From: Larix kaempferi
Lineage: Eukaryota; Streptophyta; Pinopsida; Pinales; Pinaceae
Reading direction: 5' to 3'
NCBI GenBank assembly: GCA_027924585.1
Contig: BSBM01000036.1
Location: 5,759,001-5,823,000 of the forward strand
Length of the DNA: 64,000 nucleotides
Shown here one piece after another: positions 53,590 to 64,000 of the stretch (positions are counted from its first letter, which is position 1; each line of letters opens with the position of its first letter). The notes beneath the pieces were generated by a model, which was not told the origin of the DNA, ran no database searches, and was given only the letters and a program-made list of their open reading frames with translations. A program made the position numbers and the translations under genes.

Positions 53590-54363
53590 CGATTTTTGAA
53601 AGGACGGTAGGAGTCGGCAGTAAATTCCCTACAGCGACGGAAGACTGGCAAGGAGATGCGAATGAATATTTAGATTGGTGAATATGATGTTGAATCTGTG
53701 AGTCTTGACCTTGGTTCAGATGTTAACATCTTAACCAAGCAGGCATGGCAGAAGATGGAAATTCCCCCATTGAGCTGGTCTCCTGTGCAGCTCCGGTTGG
53801 CTAACCATGCAAAGGTAACACCCATTGGGCGAGTTCCACGACTTACAATTGATATTGAGGGCATGAAGACTTATGCTGACTTCGATGTCATTGAATTGGT
53901 TGAGGGAGGAAGCTCTTATCCAGCGCTCTTGGGGATTGGATGGGCTAATGATAGTGGAGCTGTAATCAACTTCAAGAAGCGCATGATTACTTTTGAGAAT
54001 CACAATTTCTGAGTCATAGCCCCGTTGGAGCCGACTGAAGGACACCGATACATTGAGTCTATAAAAGATGATGATCCTGCAAGATGGGACCATGCATTCA
54101 ATATTTATGAAGATTATATTCATCCTACTGTCCACGATGAGTTGGAGTGGCGCAGTGAGAGCTCTGCGTCTTCCGACTCTGATGATGCCCTAGAACATTG
54201 GCAAAATAGATTGCATGAGGTACCATTCCAAAAATGTGGCTTAGTTACGCAATCCTTATGTCGTGTTGCGATAGAAATGATCACATTGCCTATCTATGAG
54301 GGGTTTCCTGGCCTAACCACCTTTTTGACAGAACTTGAAGACCGCGTCTCAAAACCACAGTGA
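53590..54363 (+). pseudogene. Element N protease region
   Basis: In the gag frame, ESVSLDLGSDVNILTKQAW (53695 on) is the retropepsin active-site region, with DLGSD in place of DTGA/DSGS. It is followed by LGIGWANDSGAVINFKKRM. A TGA at 54010 and a TGA at 54361 interrupt. The following acidic segment (DELEWRSESSASSDSDDA) leads toward RT. Confidence 0.75.
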
Positions 54364-54984
54364 TTGCTGGCATTGGAGGAAGCACTGAAGGATGCTCTAG
54401 CACGCTGGTGGGCGGCACATAAGAAATTCATTAATGGTTGATCACAGTGTCGAAGGTTGATGATGGTTTGGTTCGGCGATACTGAGGTTTATCACACTGG
54501 AAAGTATGATGGCCAGACTAATCCCAGTGATCATGTGATGGAATGCTAATGATTATGGGTAGCGCAACCCAGAGATCAGTGGGTCCATGATTTTATCCAT
54601 ACTTTGGATGAGATGTCATGCTCATGGTACACTGCAGCCGAGTTGCACCGAGACATTACAACATGGGGGGAGTTGACGATCTGTTTCACTCATACGTTCA
54701 CTTTTGCGGATGCCAACCCTAATGTCCATAACGCCTTGCAGCTCATCAGCGACGCGGTACTTCAGGTTGTTCCGGTGGCCTACCCTGTTGACCCGCACAC
54801 ATATTGTCAGATGCAGTCTCTCATGGAGTGCTTCAACATCAACGGTGGGCCAGAGGATGAGGTCGATCCCCAGAATGTCAACATTCCTGAATCTGAAGGA
54901 AGTCATGATGTGGTCCCACCTGCTGTGCCAAGTAATCCGTTCAGTCAACCATTACAGCTTCACAAGATGAATATCGGCACATAG
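54364..54984 (+). pseudogene. Element N spacer between protease and RT, partly gag-like
   Basis: The same frame continues with stops through MVWFGDTEVYHTGKYDG and MDEMSCSWYTAAELHRDITT (54604), ending at a TAG (54982). The tryptophan-rich WYTAAELHRDITTW stretch looks like a gag core (compare ALDWF...), which is odd between protease and RT. It could be a second gag-like module or a spacer domain. Confidence 0.55.
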
Positions 54985-56558
54985 GCTACTCCCAAGTTTG
55001 CTAATGTTGGGGATTATTGGGATGATGAGATGATGAGTAAGGTTACTAAGTTACTTCATGAGTTTCAAGACGTGTTTCCCATGAAGTTTTTCGAAATGAA
55101 GGGAATCCTGGGTGATTTAAGAGAGATGAAGATTCCATTAAAACCAGATGCTAAGCCAGTCCGACAACGACCTTATCGGCTGAATCCGCGACATAAGGAA
55201 ATGTTCAAGGCAGAACTTGATCGCATGTTGGATGCTGGTAGTATTGAACCTATGGAAGAGTCCGAATGGATCAGTCCTATGGTGGTGCAGAACATGAAAA
55301 TAGGTGAAGTGCGCATTTGCGTCGACTTGCAGAAGTTGAACGATGCCTGCTTGCATGACCCTTTTCCGACCCTGTTTACTGATGAAGTACTTGAAGGAGT
55401 GGGTGGCCAGGAGATGTACTCATTCACTAATGGATTCTCTGGCTACCATCAGATTCGCATTGCCAAGGAAGATCGCCACAAGACAACTTTCGTTACTGAA
55501 TGGGGTTGCTTTTAGTACATGGTAATGTCGTTTAGTTTGAAGAATGCACCTGCGATATTCTCTCGGGTCGTTGTTACCGCATTCAAAGATTTTATTCAGA
55601 ATTTTTTGCAGGTATATATGGATGATTGGACTGTGTATGGGTTGATTCGTGATCATCTGACCAATCTGTGGTTAATGCTTGAACGATGCCGACAACACCA
55701 GATATTGCTGAACTTGAAGAAATGTATTTTATGTGCACCGTTTGGGATATTGCTGGGTCATATCGTGTGTAAACAGGGATTGCTGGTTGATCCAGCCAAA
55801 ATTGCACTCATTTGGGGTTGCAACCGCCAACCACCATTAAGCAGTTGCGCACGACTTTGGGTCATACGAGATATTATCGCAAGTTTATCAGGGGTTATGC
55901 TGTGATTACTGCCCCTATGGAAAAGTTGTTGAAGAAGGACGCGACATTCCAGTGGAGCCCGAAATGTCAGGATAGATTCGAAATGCTCAAGGCGAGGATG
56001 GCATCGGCACTAATCTTGGTCTTTCCAGACTGGAGTAAGGAATTCCATGTCCATGTTGATGCTTCAACGATTTCATTAGGTGTTGTGTTGGCTCAACCTG
56101 GAGAAGGCGACCTTGATCATCCTATTTCTTTTTCCAGTTGGAAGGTTTCCTCTGCAGAACACAACTACACTAGCACAGAACGAGAAGGTCTGGCCATGGT
56201 TTACGCGTTACATAAATTCAGACATTATTTGTTGGGTGGCCACTTTAAAATATTCACTGATCATTCTGCATTGAAATACTTGGTCAATAAGCCTGGGTTG
56301 GGGGGGAAGAGCTGCCGTTGTCTACTTTTGTTTCAGGAGTTTAATTTTGAAGTCATTGTGAAACCAGGGCGATTGAATGTTGGACCAGATCATTTATCAT
56401 GGATTGACACAGGGGAGGAACCGACTAATATCGAAGATGGGTTGCTGGATGCCCAACTATTTAAAGTTTCCGTCGCTGATCAATATTTTGACAACAACCT
56501 CCCGTTTCTGGTGACTGGCACCGCACGCGATGACTTTACCACTACTCAGAAGAAGTAG
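54985..56558 (+). pseudogene. Element N reverse transcriptase-RNase H
   Basis: RT begins LLHEFQDVFPMKFFEMKGI (55050) with KPVRQRPYRLNPRHKEMF, VRICVDLQKLNDACLHDPF and GFSGYHQIRIAKEDRHKT, a TAG at 55513, then MSFSLKNAPAIFSRVV and the catalytic LQVYMDDWTVYG (about 55606-55640). A frameshift near 55815 moves to the third frame, which holds the RT end (TIKQLRTTLGHTRYYRKF) and a fairly intact RNase H (HVHVDASTISLGVVLAQPG; EHNYTSTEREGLAMVYAL; KIFTDHSALKYLVNK), stopping at 56558. Confidence 0.87.
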
Positions 56559-57134
56559 TTGATTGTCAAGGCTACTGACTTTCATCTAATTGCGAGAGAG
56601 TTTTATAAGTTGGGCGCTGATGAAATATTACGCAGATGTGTCTTGCCGCATGAGCAAGCGCAAATATTGGCTGAGGAACATAGTGGAGTAGCGGGAGCAC
56701 ACTATGTTGGTCGGGTGACTGCCCAGAAGGTACAACGTGCAGGTCTTTGGTGGCCCACATTCCATAATGATGCGACAGACTATGCGCGGTCTTGCGATGT
56801 TTGTCAGCGCACTGGCAAGCCATCCAGACGCGATGAGATGCCGTTGCTACCTCAAGTGACATTGCAACCGTTCGAAAAATGGGTTGTGGATTTTGTAGGA
56901 CCGATCAATCCACCAGGGAAACGCACAGGTGCGCGATATATTGTCATGGCGATAGAGTACTTGACCCAGTGGGCCAAGGCGACACCCGTAGTTGATTGCA
57001 ACGCCACAATGACTGCTTGATTTTTGTTTGACCACATTATCACTCGCTTCGGCTGCCCCAAGATATTGTTGAGTAATCAAGGCAGCCACTTTCTTAATCA
57101 CACCATCAACGCATTGACGGAGGAGTTGCATATT
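56559..57134 (+). pseudogene. Element N integrase, interrupted by E
   Basis: The RNase H frame continues after the TAG at 56556. It has the zinc-binding region (HSGVAGAHYVGRVTAQK ... CDVCQRTGKPSRRDEM) and the start of the catalytic core (WVVDFVGPINPPGKRTGARY). A TGA lies at 57018. It then reads [19 protein letters not shown], with N where the second catalytic D is expected, up to [10 protein letters not shown] cuts it before the catalytic E. Confidence 0.85.
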
Positions 57135-57887
57135 GTTAACACCCAAAAAGTGCTCACTACCTCATCTACCCCATTACATGACTCATTTGTCCATTTTCCT
57201 ACCATATTTCCCTTAAAAACCTTGAAAATCCCACTAAAAAGCTGCCAAAAGGCCTAAAATGCCTCCAAAAGGCCACAAAACCATAAAAAAAGCCTCAAAA
57301 AGGCTAAAAACCCCTTTTCCTCCAAAAATATCCAAAATTCCTCTAAAATAGCAAAAACCCTCTAAAGAGGGAATAAAAAATATAAAATAATGAGGAAAAA
57401 GGAGGAAAAAACCCTATACAGCTGACCTAAACCATTTGGTTCCCAAAACCATGGGCCAGCACTCCACCACCAAAAAACTATAAATAGGTGATGGAGACCC
57501 CTCATTTCATATCCACAATCAAGAATACCTTTACTCTGCCAAAATCTCTCTTGAAACCCTAGCTCACCCTTGAGCTACTTTCACCATTGAGAGCCCCTTT
57601 TGGCCCATTTCCACCATTGGAGAAAGAGAAGGAGCAAAGCTGGAGTTTGGAGCAACCCTCTTGGATCATTGCAAGAACTTCACCAACCTTCACATTGGAG
57701 GTAAAGCTTTATTACAAAAAACTATTTACATTATCTCTTGTATTTTTATGTTTCATGCACTAGCTTAGTATAATCTTTCATTTTGATATCTTGTCTTTTA
57801 ATTACTGTTTATTGAACTGCTACTAAGGAGTCCCTTCTCCTTAGTAGGTGCTCATTTGCACAAGCTAGGGTGAAAACCCTAGCTACA
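57135..57887 (+). repeat. Element E 5' LTR
   Basis: The LTR is 753 bp, starting TGTTAACACC and ending CTACA. The U3 is rich in A-runs and AAAAGCC-type tracts. The TATA box TATAAATAG is at 57479-57487. GTTTTGGCGACTCCCC follows the LTR. Confidence 0.78.
57479..57487 (+). promoter_or_regulatory. TATA box of element E 5' LTR
   Basis: TATAAATAG followed by GGTGATGGAGACCCC; position and spacing are typical of Gypsy LTRs. Confidence 0.65.
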
Positions 57888-57889
57888 GT

Positions 57890-57905
57890 TTTGGCGACTC
57901 CCCTA
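57890..57905 (+). other. Element E candidate primer-binding site
   Basis: TTTGGCGACTCCCCTAGG starts two bases after the LTR end. It resembles the TGGCG... class of plant Gypsy primer sites, but I cannot name the tRNA with confidence. Confidence 0.5.
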
Positions 57906-59583
57906 GGTTTGAATTTCTGGTTACAATTTTTAAATATTTTTTCTGTTCGGCTGTCCCTTTCGGCCGTCGTAAACCGCATCTTTTCCCCCTACAGTCGCGT
58001 TCCGACCGCGTCTTTCAGGCACTTACCTGCGACCCGACCGTGGCTCTCAGACCGTTTTCGGCGACCTGTCGACCATTTTCAGTCTGTTACCTGCAATCCA
58101 ACCGCGGCTATTAGCCTGTTTAGGACGGTCCCACTGCGGCTATTAACCCTTTTTCTGCGTCTTGCCTGCGGCTTTCGGCCAGTTTCCCGCAACCCGCCGG
58201 TGCCTTTCAGTGTTTTTCCTGCGTCCCGCCTGCGACTTTCGGCCAGTTTCCCGCAACCTGCCGGTGCCTTTCGACCTTTTTTCTGCGTCCTGCCTGCGGC
58301 TTTTGACCAGTTTCCCGCAACCCGCCGACGCCTTTTGGTGTTTTTCCTGCATCCCGCCTGCGGCTTTCGGTTAGTTTCCCACAACCCGCCGGTGCCTTTC
58401 GGCATTTTTCCTGCGTCCCGCCTGCGGCTTTCGGCCATTTTCCCGCGACTTGCCTGCGACTTTCGGCATTTTTCCTGCGTCCCGACTGCGTTTTTAATCC
58501 TAAAACCTGCAACCCGACTGCGACTATTCAGCTGTTTTTCGCAGTCCGATCGCCCAGATTTTCCAAAAACCCGCGGTCTGTTTTCTGCATTTTTCTCTAT
58601 TTTGAACCCAGCACGTTGCTGCATTATTTTCTGCACCAGCACAACCATCTGTCCCACCTATAGCCACCCTTCCTTACAGCCTTTTTCTGCAGTTTTTATT
58701 TCTGTTTCATTTACAGAATCGTTTTTACATTTTCAGCATTTTAAATTGGAAAAAGAAAATTGCGCATTTCAAAAGTTAATTTCTGTCTAGTTATTGCTAG
58801 TTAGAAAGTTGCCCTCCCTAGTGGCACTTTCTACTTGGGTTCATCATCATCTCACATGCACACACTCTGTCACCTAATTCAAGTGATCCTTAAAAATTAC
58901 TTAACACAACCAACATTCTAACCCCACTTGGGAACACATAAGAATTTTTGTAGTTAGGTAGGATCAGGGGGATAGGCATCCAAATAACACCCCTCGGTTA
59001 CTTACACTTGAGACATAGCTGTTGTCCATTAGGGAACCAAAATCCCCTAGTATTTTTTGGCACGGTCACAACCAGTTTATCAGAGGGCCTCTCCCCTGGG
59101 AGGGTTGAAGTCGCCAGACTGGTTCCGGAGGCCTGAGTGGAATACCACAATCCATTCAGTAACCGAAGGGCTACCTTTCGCAGTTCTCGGGGTATCCCTG
59201 TATGGGGGTACTACGGTAAAAGGACCAAATGGCATATTCACCTTTTCTGGATGTGTCATGAACGGGGTATCTTAGTTTCCTTTCTTCTAGGATTGACTAC
59301 CCGGTGTCCCTACCGGTAGGGGGATATATTTAGCCACTTGGCTCTCCTATCCATATTGTCTGACTTGGATTTCATCACCTTGCAGAGGATATGTCTAGTT
59401 GAGTTAGAATACTATTTAGTTAGGTGTTTGCATGCTCCCTTACCTCCTTTCGGTTTAGTGAGTCCACTATTTTTATTTTCTAGGAAACCTGCTGCTTGTT
59501 GGTATTCTGACTATTTCTGTTGATACTCCACTTATTGTAGCACAACTGTTACAGTAGGTTTTTTGAGTTGGTTGTTGGCCTGA
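57906..59583 (+). other. Element E leader
   Basis: A 1.7-kb leader. It holds the GC-rich minisatellite (58150-58520) and, from 58800 on, AT-balanced sequence with small ORFs of no recognisable family. The gag frame opens by 59584. Confidence 0.6.
58150..58520 (+). repeat. 64-bp minisatellite in element E leader
   Basis: Units begin CCTGCGGCTTTCGGCC and continue AGTTTCCCGCAACCCGCCGG. They start at about 58166 and 58230 (64 bp apart) and continue in at least three more degenerate copies with TTTTTCCTGCGTCCCGC. The unit lacks stops in several frames, which produces long spurious ORFs on both strands. Confidence 0.82.
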
Positions 59584-61560
59584 GTGCCCTATTTTTTGAG
59601 CTCTCCTTCTGCACACTCAGTTGCATTAGGATTTTTTGAGTGTTTTTCACTCCACACAACCCCCAGATATCTGACACCATCTGTCACCATTGAGTCCCCA
59701 AGACATTCTCGGTGCCTCAGGGGTGAGCCCCCACCGCACGGTTCACTTGAAACCACCCGTCATAGACTTAGATCATCATCACTTGACACCACTCATCATA
59801 GATCTCGAGCTTTGTCACTTGACTCAACTCGTCAACGGCATAGGACTCCGTCACCAGATATTGACGCCCCTTACTTTACCTCCGATTCTGAGGCAGAGTC
59901 TGAGAACCCCATTTACAATGCCCCTACTAGCCCCATGGCTGGCGCGACTTCCACTCCTTTCATTGTAGGGACCATTGGTGGCCCATCCACCACTACACTA
60001 GTTACCACACCTGTTTTGGGTATGCCCTCGATGGCGGCCACATCCACCATTCCAGTCATCGTACCCATTCCCGTAGCTGGCATACCTATCACCACTCCAC
60101 TAGTGACTCACGCCACCCTTGGTGGTGCAGGACCATCCTATACCACTTTCGTTCCCCCCCTTGGGGGCAACATCCCGAACCCAACCCCTCCACTTGGGGG
60201 CATTAGCCCCAATTTGGTTACACCCACTAGTATGTCACATCCTTCTACTAGTTTGTCATTCATGGCTAGCCTCAACCTTCCTGACCTAGCCAGACTGACT
60301 AACGATCCTATCAGACATGACCCTACCTGGCCTCACATGCCCACCAAACTCCCCTCTGACATCCCTGAGTTTGAGGGCAAGGCAGGTGAGGACCCCCAGA
60401 ACCACATTATGTCCTTCCATCTATGGTGTTCCTCTAACTCCAGAGTGGAAGACTCTGTCCGCCTCCGTCTGTTACAGCGCACCTTCACTAGCTCTGCAGC
60501 TAAGTGGTATATCAAGCAACCCCATGGGACCCATGCCACCTTTACCTCCCTTGCCTTGACCTTCCTGCAGTTCTTTCAGTTACCTGTCCGCTATGACACA
60601 GGAGTTGAGATCTTACTGTCTTGCAGACAGAACATGGCTACCCACATCACTGACCACATTCATGAGTGGCGTCAACGCCGCAGCCTCTGCAATATCAAGT
60701 TAGACGACCGTATCTTCCTAGATTGGTTCCTCAAATCCCTCCTTCCTGTCATTGCCAAGGATGTGGCATCCGAACGACCCCAGTCTGAGGAAGAGGCCAT
60801 CCTCAAAGCCCAACAATTTGACCTCATTTACGCCCAGTCGGGTTACCTCTATACCATTATACCTGACGCCCCTCGTGGCGAGTCCTCCCAGCACGATGCG
60901 CCGGGGGCATCCCATGCCGCAGACAGCATCATTGGCCGTATCACCTCGCATCCCCAACCCTTTTCCATAGCACGCCCTAGCCATGGCCGCGATCTTTCAC
61001 GGGCTACATCACAGTCCGGAGCTACCAATTCGTATGCTCCCATGGCACATCATCACCATTCCCATGGACCCTCATGTCCACCTCAGTGCTTTTGGCACGC
61101 CTCCCCCGCCTATGCCCCCCCGGTCGCACCTCAGCCGTATTACCATCCATAGGCTGCACCAGCTCTTGTGACCTCTCAAGCCCAACCTGCTTATTACTCA
61201 CCACAGGCATCTCCTGCAGCCAACCCATAACCCGCTCCGCAGGCATATCCGCAACCCCCACAAGGGTCAGCACCTACGCAGCCTCCACCTATATATTATC
61301 CACCGCAGCCTGCTCCTGCACCTGCACAACCCCAAAACCCACCTGCTGCCCAAGGGCAAGTATACACCCAACAAAATCAGCAGCAAAACTAGAACAACCA
61401 GCGCCAACAGGGCCAGCAACATCGTGGCAAGGGTCGTAACCGTGGGAACAACCCTCCTCCAGACCAAGGTGGTCAACGTCCAAATCCCCCAGATAACAAT
61501 AATGCAGCACCTACCAACCAAAACCTTGATCGGCCACCCAAGCAGGCCAAAAACCCTAAC
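59584..61560 (+). pseudogene. Element E gag
   Basis: A frame open from about 59584 (codon GTG; first ATG in frame near 59935, so the start is uncertain). The N-terminus has arginine/histidine-rich degenerate repeats (LETTRHRLRSSSLDTTHHRS). A proline/threonine-rich linker leads to the capsid-like core (FEGKAGEDPQNHIMSFHLW; SVRLRLLQRTFTSSAAKWYI; HITDHIHEWRQRRSLC; FLDWFLKSLLPVIAKDVAS). After that comes a proline/glutamine-rich tail with stops at 61150, 61228 and 61390 where glutamine is expected. It encodes the particle protein. Confidence 0.83.
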
Positions 61561-62364
61561 TTGCAAACAAACCATCCTTGTTCTATTTGCGGGGTCTATG
61601 GCCACTACACACACGCTTTCCCACATTTGGAGCGAGCTCGGCAACTCTGGGTCGATGATGCCCATCGCCAAGGGCATGCAGCTCCTCAAGCGCAGCCCAA
61701 CCCCCAGCCCCCCCAAGAGAAACCTTTGGTGCTGCAAAACCCCTTACCAACCCAAGGCGTAGTGAATGCTCAGCCGTTGGCTCCCCCTCAAGTCAACGCG
61801 CCACCACAACAACAACAGATCACATACGCCGCTCCTGATCAACACATGTTCAACTCAGGTACCCACCACTTGTTGATGATTTCATCCGCTGATGTCAACC
61901 TCCAAACTCGTCGGAACCAATATGGCTCCACCTCGAAAGCCTTTCCCTCCGAAAAAACCACCAATGCTCATCCCACCGATCAGACGTTACGTATACCTCC
62001 AGCTCCCCTAGATGGCGCTGCCAAAGTACCTCGTTTCCCACTTCGTCGAATCAATAATAACCCCAATGCTCGTGCTGCATCAAATTACAACATTGTTGAT
62101 GACCTAGCCCAGTCTCCCGTAGCCATGTCTGCGTTAGAATTCTTGAAAAACTATCCTTCACAGCGCAAGACTTTGCTCTCCGCCATTGGCGCTATTGACC
62201 CCAATGATTCACAACTGATGGCATTCGATTTGGACCACTCCGAACCACGCCTGCCTTCCACTTTAGCATTCCAAGTTTCTGTTTCCGTCCGGAATCTTGT
62301 CATCCATCGGTGCATTATCGATGAGGGTTCCTCTACATGCATTATGTCCACATTCGTTTGGTAG
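61561..62364 (+). pseudogene. Element E zinc knuckle and protease start
   Basis: The frame is the same as gag. The first knuckle CSICGVYGHYTHAF has lost its last cysteine. A glutamine-rich linker follows, then VIHRCIIDEGSSTCIMST, the retropepsin-like segment with DEGSS in the active site, before a TAG at 62362. G has the equivalent CIVDEGASVSIL. Confidence 0.8.
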
Positions 62365-63414
62365 AAGTTGGGATCCCCTACTCTTCAGCAGTCCACAACT
62401 GCGTTGCGAGCCTATGACGACCGTTCGGCTCAACCCCAAGGCCTATTAGCTAACGTCCCCATCCAGCTGGTGGGTAAAACCGTTCTCATTGACATAGAGG
62501 TCATCAATGCCCAACTTGATTATAACCTCTTACTTGGCCGCAGCTACATGTATGCCATGAAGGCGGTTTCCTCCTCCATTTTTTGTACAATGATGTTCCC
62601 CCACTATGGACGCGTGGTCAAGGTCGACCAACTCACCTACTACGATCCAAATGCCCCCGCTGCACCCAAAAATGTTCTCCCCATGGTTGAACAACCTGTT
62701 AGTGGTGCCGCTACTTCGTTTGTTTCCTCCTTGGGACCTGGAGTTTACTCAGATCCACCGATGACATCCACCTTCCAATCCATTCCTCCCCCGTCATTTG
62801 CGCCCGATGTATCTAACCTATGTGCCCTTTCCCACGATACGCAAACACCTAACAGTCAACCGCCCTTGTTTCCTAAACCACCGTTGGTACCTAGCCACAT
62901 TGGTGTTACACCTATCCACACAATCCCCTTCCTAGTCCCTCCCTCGGGAGTAGTAAGCGCCCCGGTTATGGCTACCCTTAGCCTCCCTGGGTTAACCTTG
63001 GGATTACCCGTGTGGTATCTTTCGCCTCCCGTTCCCCCGCCGACACCAAACGTCGTCCTACAACTGGTGCAACCCATGGCTACTACTAGTCAACCACCTC
63101 CCGGTGTTAATACCCCTTCGTCCTCTACGAATCCCCCCCCTCTTATCAAGCACACTGGGGGCAGAGGCCCACAACCATACACTGCTGTACCTCCGCCCAA
63201 AATGGTTAAACCAACCCCTGTGTTTCGTGCTCCTCCGAAATGCTCATTGTGTGATGAGTTAGTCCATGCGACTCACCAATGTCCACAGTTGTCGGCATTA
63301 CAGGAACACATGCAGATGCTTGACGACGACCCCAATATCCCGGTTGTCAAACTAGATCCAACCCCTAAGCCTCGTGATAAATCATTATGCACTAACCACC
63401 CTTGTGCCATATGA
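62365..63414 (+). pseudogene. Element E protease end and second knuckle region
   Basis: After the TAG the frame reads QLVGKTVLIDIEVINAQLDY and LLGRSYMYAMKAVSS, the protease end that matches G's LGHDYVYAMHDVVSM. A proline-rich segment carries the G-like motif VMATLSLPGLTLGLPVW, then a complete knuckle CSLCDELVHATHQC (about 63241), and a second CAI-stop-GVYGHYSHHC whose cysteine codon is a TGA (63412). Knuckles after protease are unusual. Confidence 0.8.
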
Positions 63415-64000
63415 GGTGTTTATGGCCATTATTCACATCACTGTCCTGATCTCCCCGATTACAGGGCAGCTCTCTATGAGATGAATAATGTGGATCTTGA
63501 GACAGCACCTCCCACCATTGAGGAGATTCACCCCCCGATCTCACTCCCATCCGGCGAGATCAACACCATTTATATGATCTCTTCAACTACCATTCCCTCA
63601 TCAACCGATTTGACAGCCCACACTTTCCGTATTGATGAGGAGATCCTAGAGGCTCTGACTGCCCCAAATTATCCCTGGGATGACATGCACCATCGTTCGT
63701 ATTTCCTCCCAGAAGAATCTTCCTCTAAAATAGCTACCCAATTCGCGGTTGAATCCAAAGATTTCCTTCCCACCAAAGTCGATTGGTTTAAGGATCCTAT
63801 TCCTGCTCCTGATGCCTTTGAGGAAGGTAACATGGCCAATATCTCACCCGTCATCCACATTGATATCTCTAACCCACCTGGTGCTCTTGAAATCATCACT
63901 TTAGGAGCCTCCTGCAGTGTGTCTGAGATTGAGGAGTACAAAAAACTATTCCAAGAATTCCGTGATGTCTTTGCCTGGTCCTATACCGAGATGCCCGGTC
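63415..64000 (+). pseudogene. Element E pol start, RT leading sequence, cut by window edge
   Basis: The frame continues to the last base: GVYGHYSHHCPDLPDY, IYMISSTTIPSSTDL, WDDMHHRSYFLPEESS, and IEEYKKLFQEFRDVFAWSYT followed by EMPG. The last segment is the conserved lead-in to RT in plant Gypsy elements (D-V-F-A-W-S-Y-x-x-M-P-G). RT itself should begin just to the right. Confidence 0.85.

Larger units (their letters stand above)
48694..57134 (-). mobile_element. Copia-like element M, minus strand, 3' end only, interrupted by N
   Basis: M is seen as a 3' LTR (48694-49209), a polypurine tract and about 750 bp of 3' UTR, after which N starts at 49970. The rest of M must lie right of N and E, beyond the window; the end coordinate given is only the last base of N here. 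LTR motifs (AACACAAGAGACACAAT region, TATAAATAG) and 3' tandem repeats relate it to A, B and C. Confidence 0.65.
49970..57134 (+). mobile_element. Gypsy element N, 3' part displaced by E
   Basis: N starts TGTCGGCAGG inside M. It has a promoter-bearing LTR, leader, gag with four zinc-knuckle-like repeats, protease, RT-RNase H and most of integrase, and is cut at 57134 by E. Almost all of gag-pol lies in one frame broken by many TAG and TGA codons. Its missing end and 3' LTR should lie beyond the right edge. RT shows a YMDD box, and RT plus RNase H resemble plant non-chromovirus Gypsy proteins; I cannot fix the lineage. Confidence 0.86.
57135..64000 (+). mobile_element. Gypsy element E, 5' part, continues right of window
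   Basis: E begins TGTTAACACC within N's integrase. It has a 753-bp 5' LTR, a leader with a 64-bp minisatellite, gag with zinc knuckles, protease-like and later a spacer, and stops at the window edge just before RT (DVFAWSYTEMPG). The left TSD copy should be CATAT (57130-57134). Its gag and protease are closely related in layout to G's. Confidence 0.88.

Noticed and set aside
57870-58790. 306-codon plus-strand ORF and 192-codon minus-strand ORF in element E leader
   Set aside because: Both are produced by the stop-poor 64-bp GC-rich repeat; open frames on both strands and in other frames show that it is a composition effect.

Overview
The window is intergenic nuclear DNA of a land plant, made almost entirely of nested LTR retrotransposons. 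The evidence is Ty1/Copia and Ty3/Gypsy proteins, primer-binding sites (PBS) for initiator tRNA-Met and tRNA-Asp, plant-type LTR TATA boxes, and 5-bp target-site duplications (TSDs). I see no host gene, tRNA, rRNA, CRISPR array or bacterial feature. Five levels of nesting, very long LTRs and heavy C-to-T decay suggest a large, methylated genome such as a gymnosperm's, but the sequence does not prove this. I name the elements A to N.

Left stack, 1-45960. Copia A (minus strand) enters from the left edge, and its 5' LTR is cut into three pieces. Its TATA box was hit by Copia C (970-8013, TSD ATTTA). A second relative, Copia B (8103-45765, TSD CCCAT/CCCAC), landed 84 bp further along the same LTR. 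B holds three later insertions: Copia J (10191-26744, minus), Gypsy F (29665-44203, minus, TSD CCAGT) and a solo LTR K (44653-45431, TSD AAAAG). J holds Gypsy-like G (10490-24385), and G holds the chromovirus-like Gypsy H (16493-20893, TSD GTGAG). The deepest chain is A > B > J > G > H.

Right stack, 45961-64000. A 5'-truncated, stop-riddled Copia L (about 46066-48693) is followed by a minus-strand Copia-like M (from 48694). M is broken by Gypsy N (from 49970), which is itself broken inside its integrase by Gypsy E (from 57135). E runs off the right edge just before its reverse transcriptase.

The most unusual element is F. Its LTRs (3.2 and 5.1 kb) each carry, downstream of the LTR TATA box and on the sense strand, a long reading frame. 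It spans about 1,068 codons in the long LTR, ends in a coiled coil plus a basic C-terminal region, and resembles no gag-pol domain I recognise. Each LTR copy is broken at different places, so the frame was probably open when F inserted. F also has two RNase H domains: an archaeal-type one between protease and reverse transcriptase, and a degenerate Gypsy one after it. G is a second oddity. It has a gag and protease-like region related to E's, an unknown ORF where reverse transcriptase should be, and antisense ORFs in its 1.6-kb LTRs.

Nothing looks able to move by itself. All coding regions contain stops, frameshifts or deletions, and many stops fit C-to-T change at glutamine or arginine codons. 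F is the best preserved and probably among the younger insertions; A, L and N look old.
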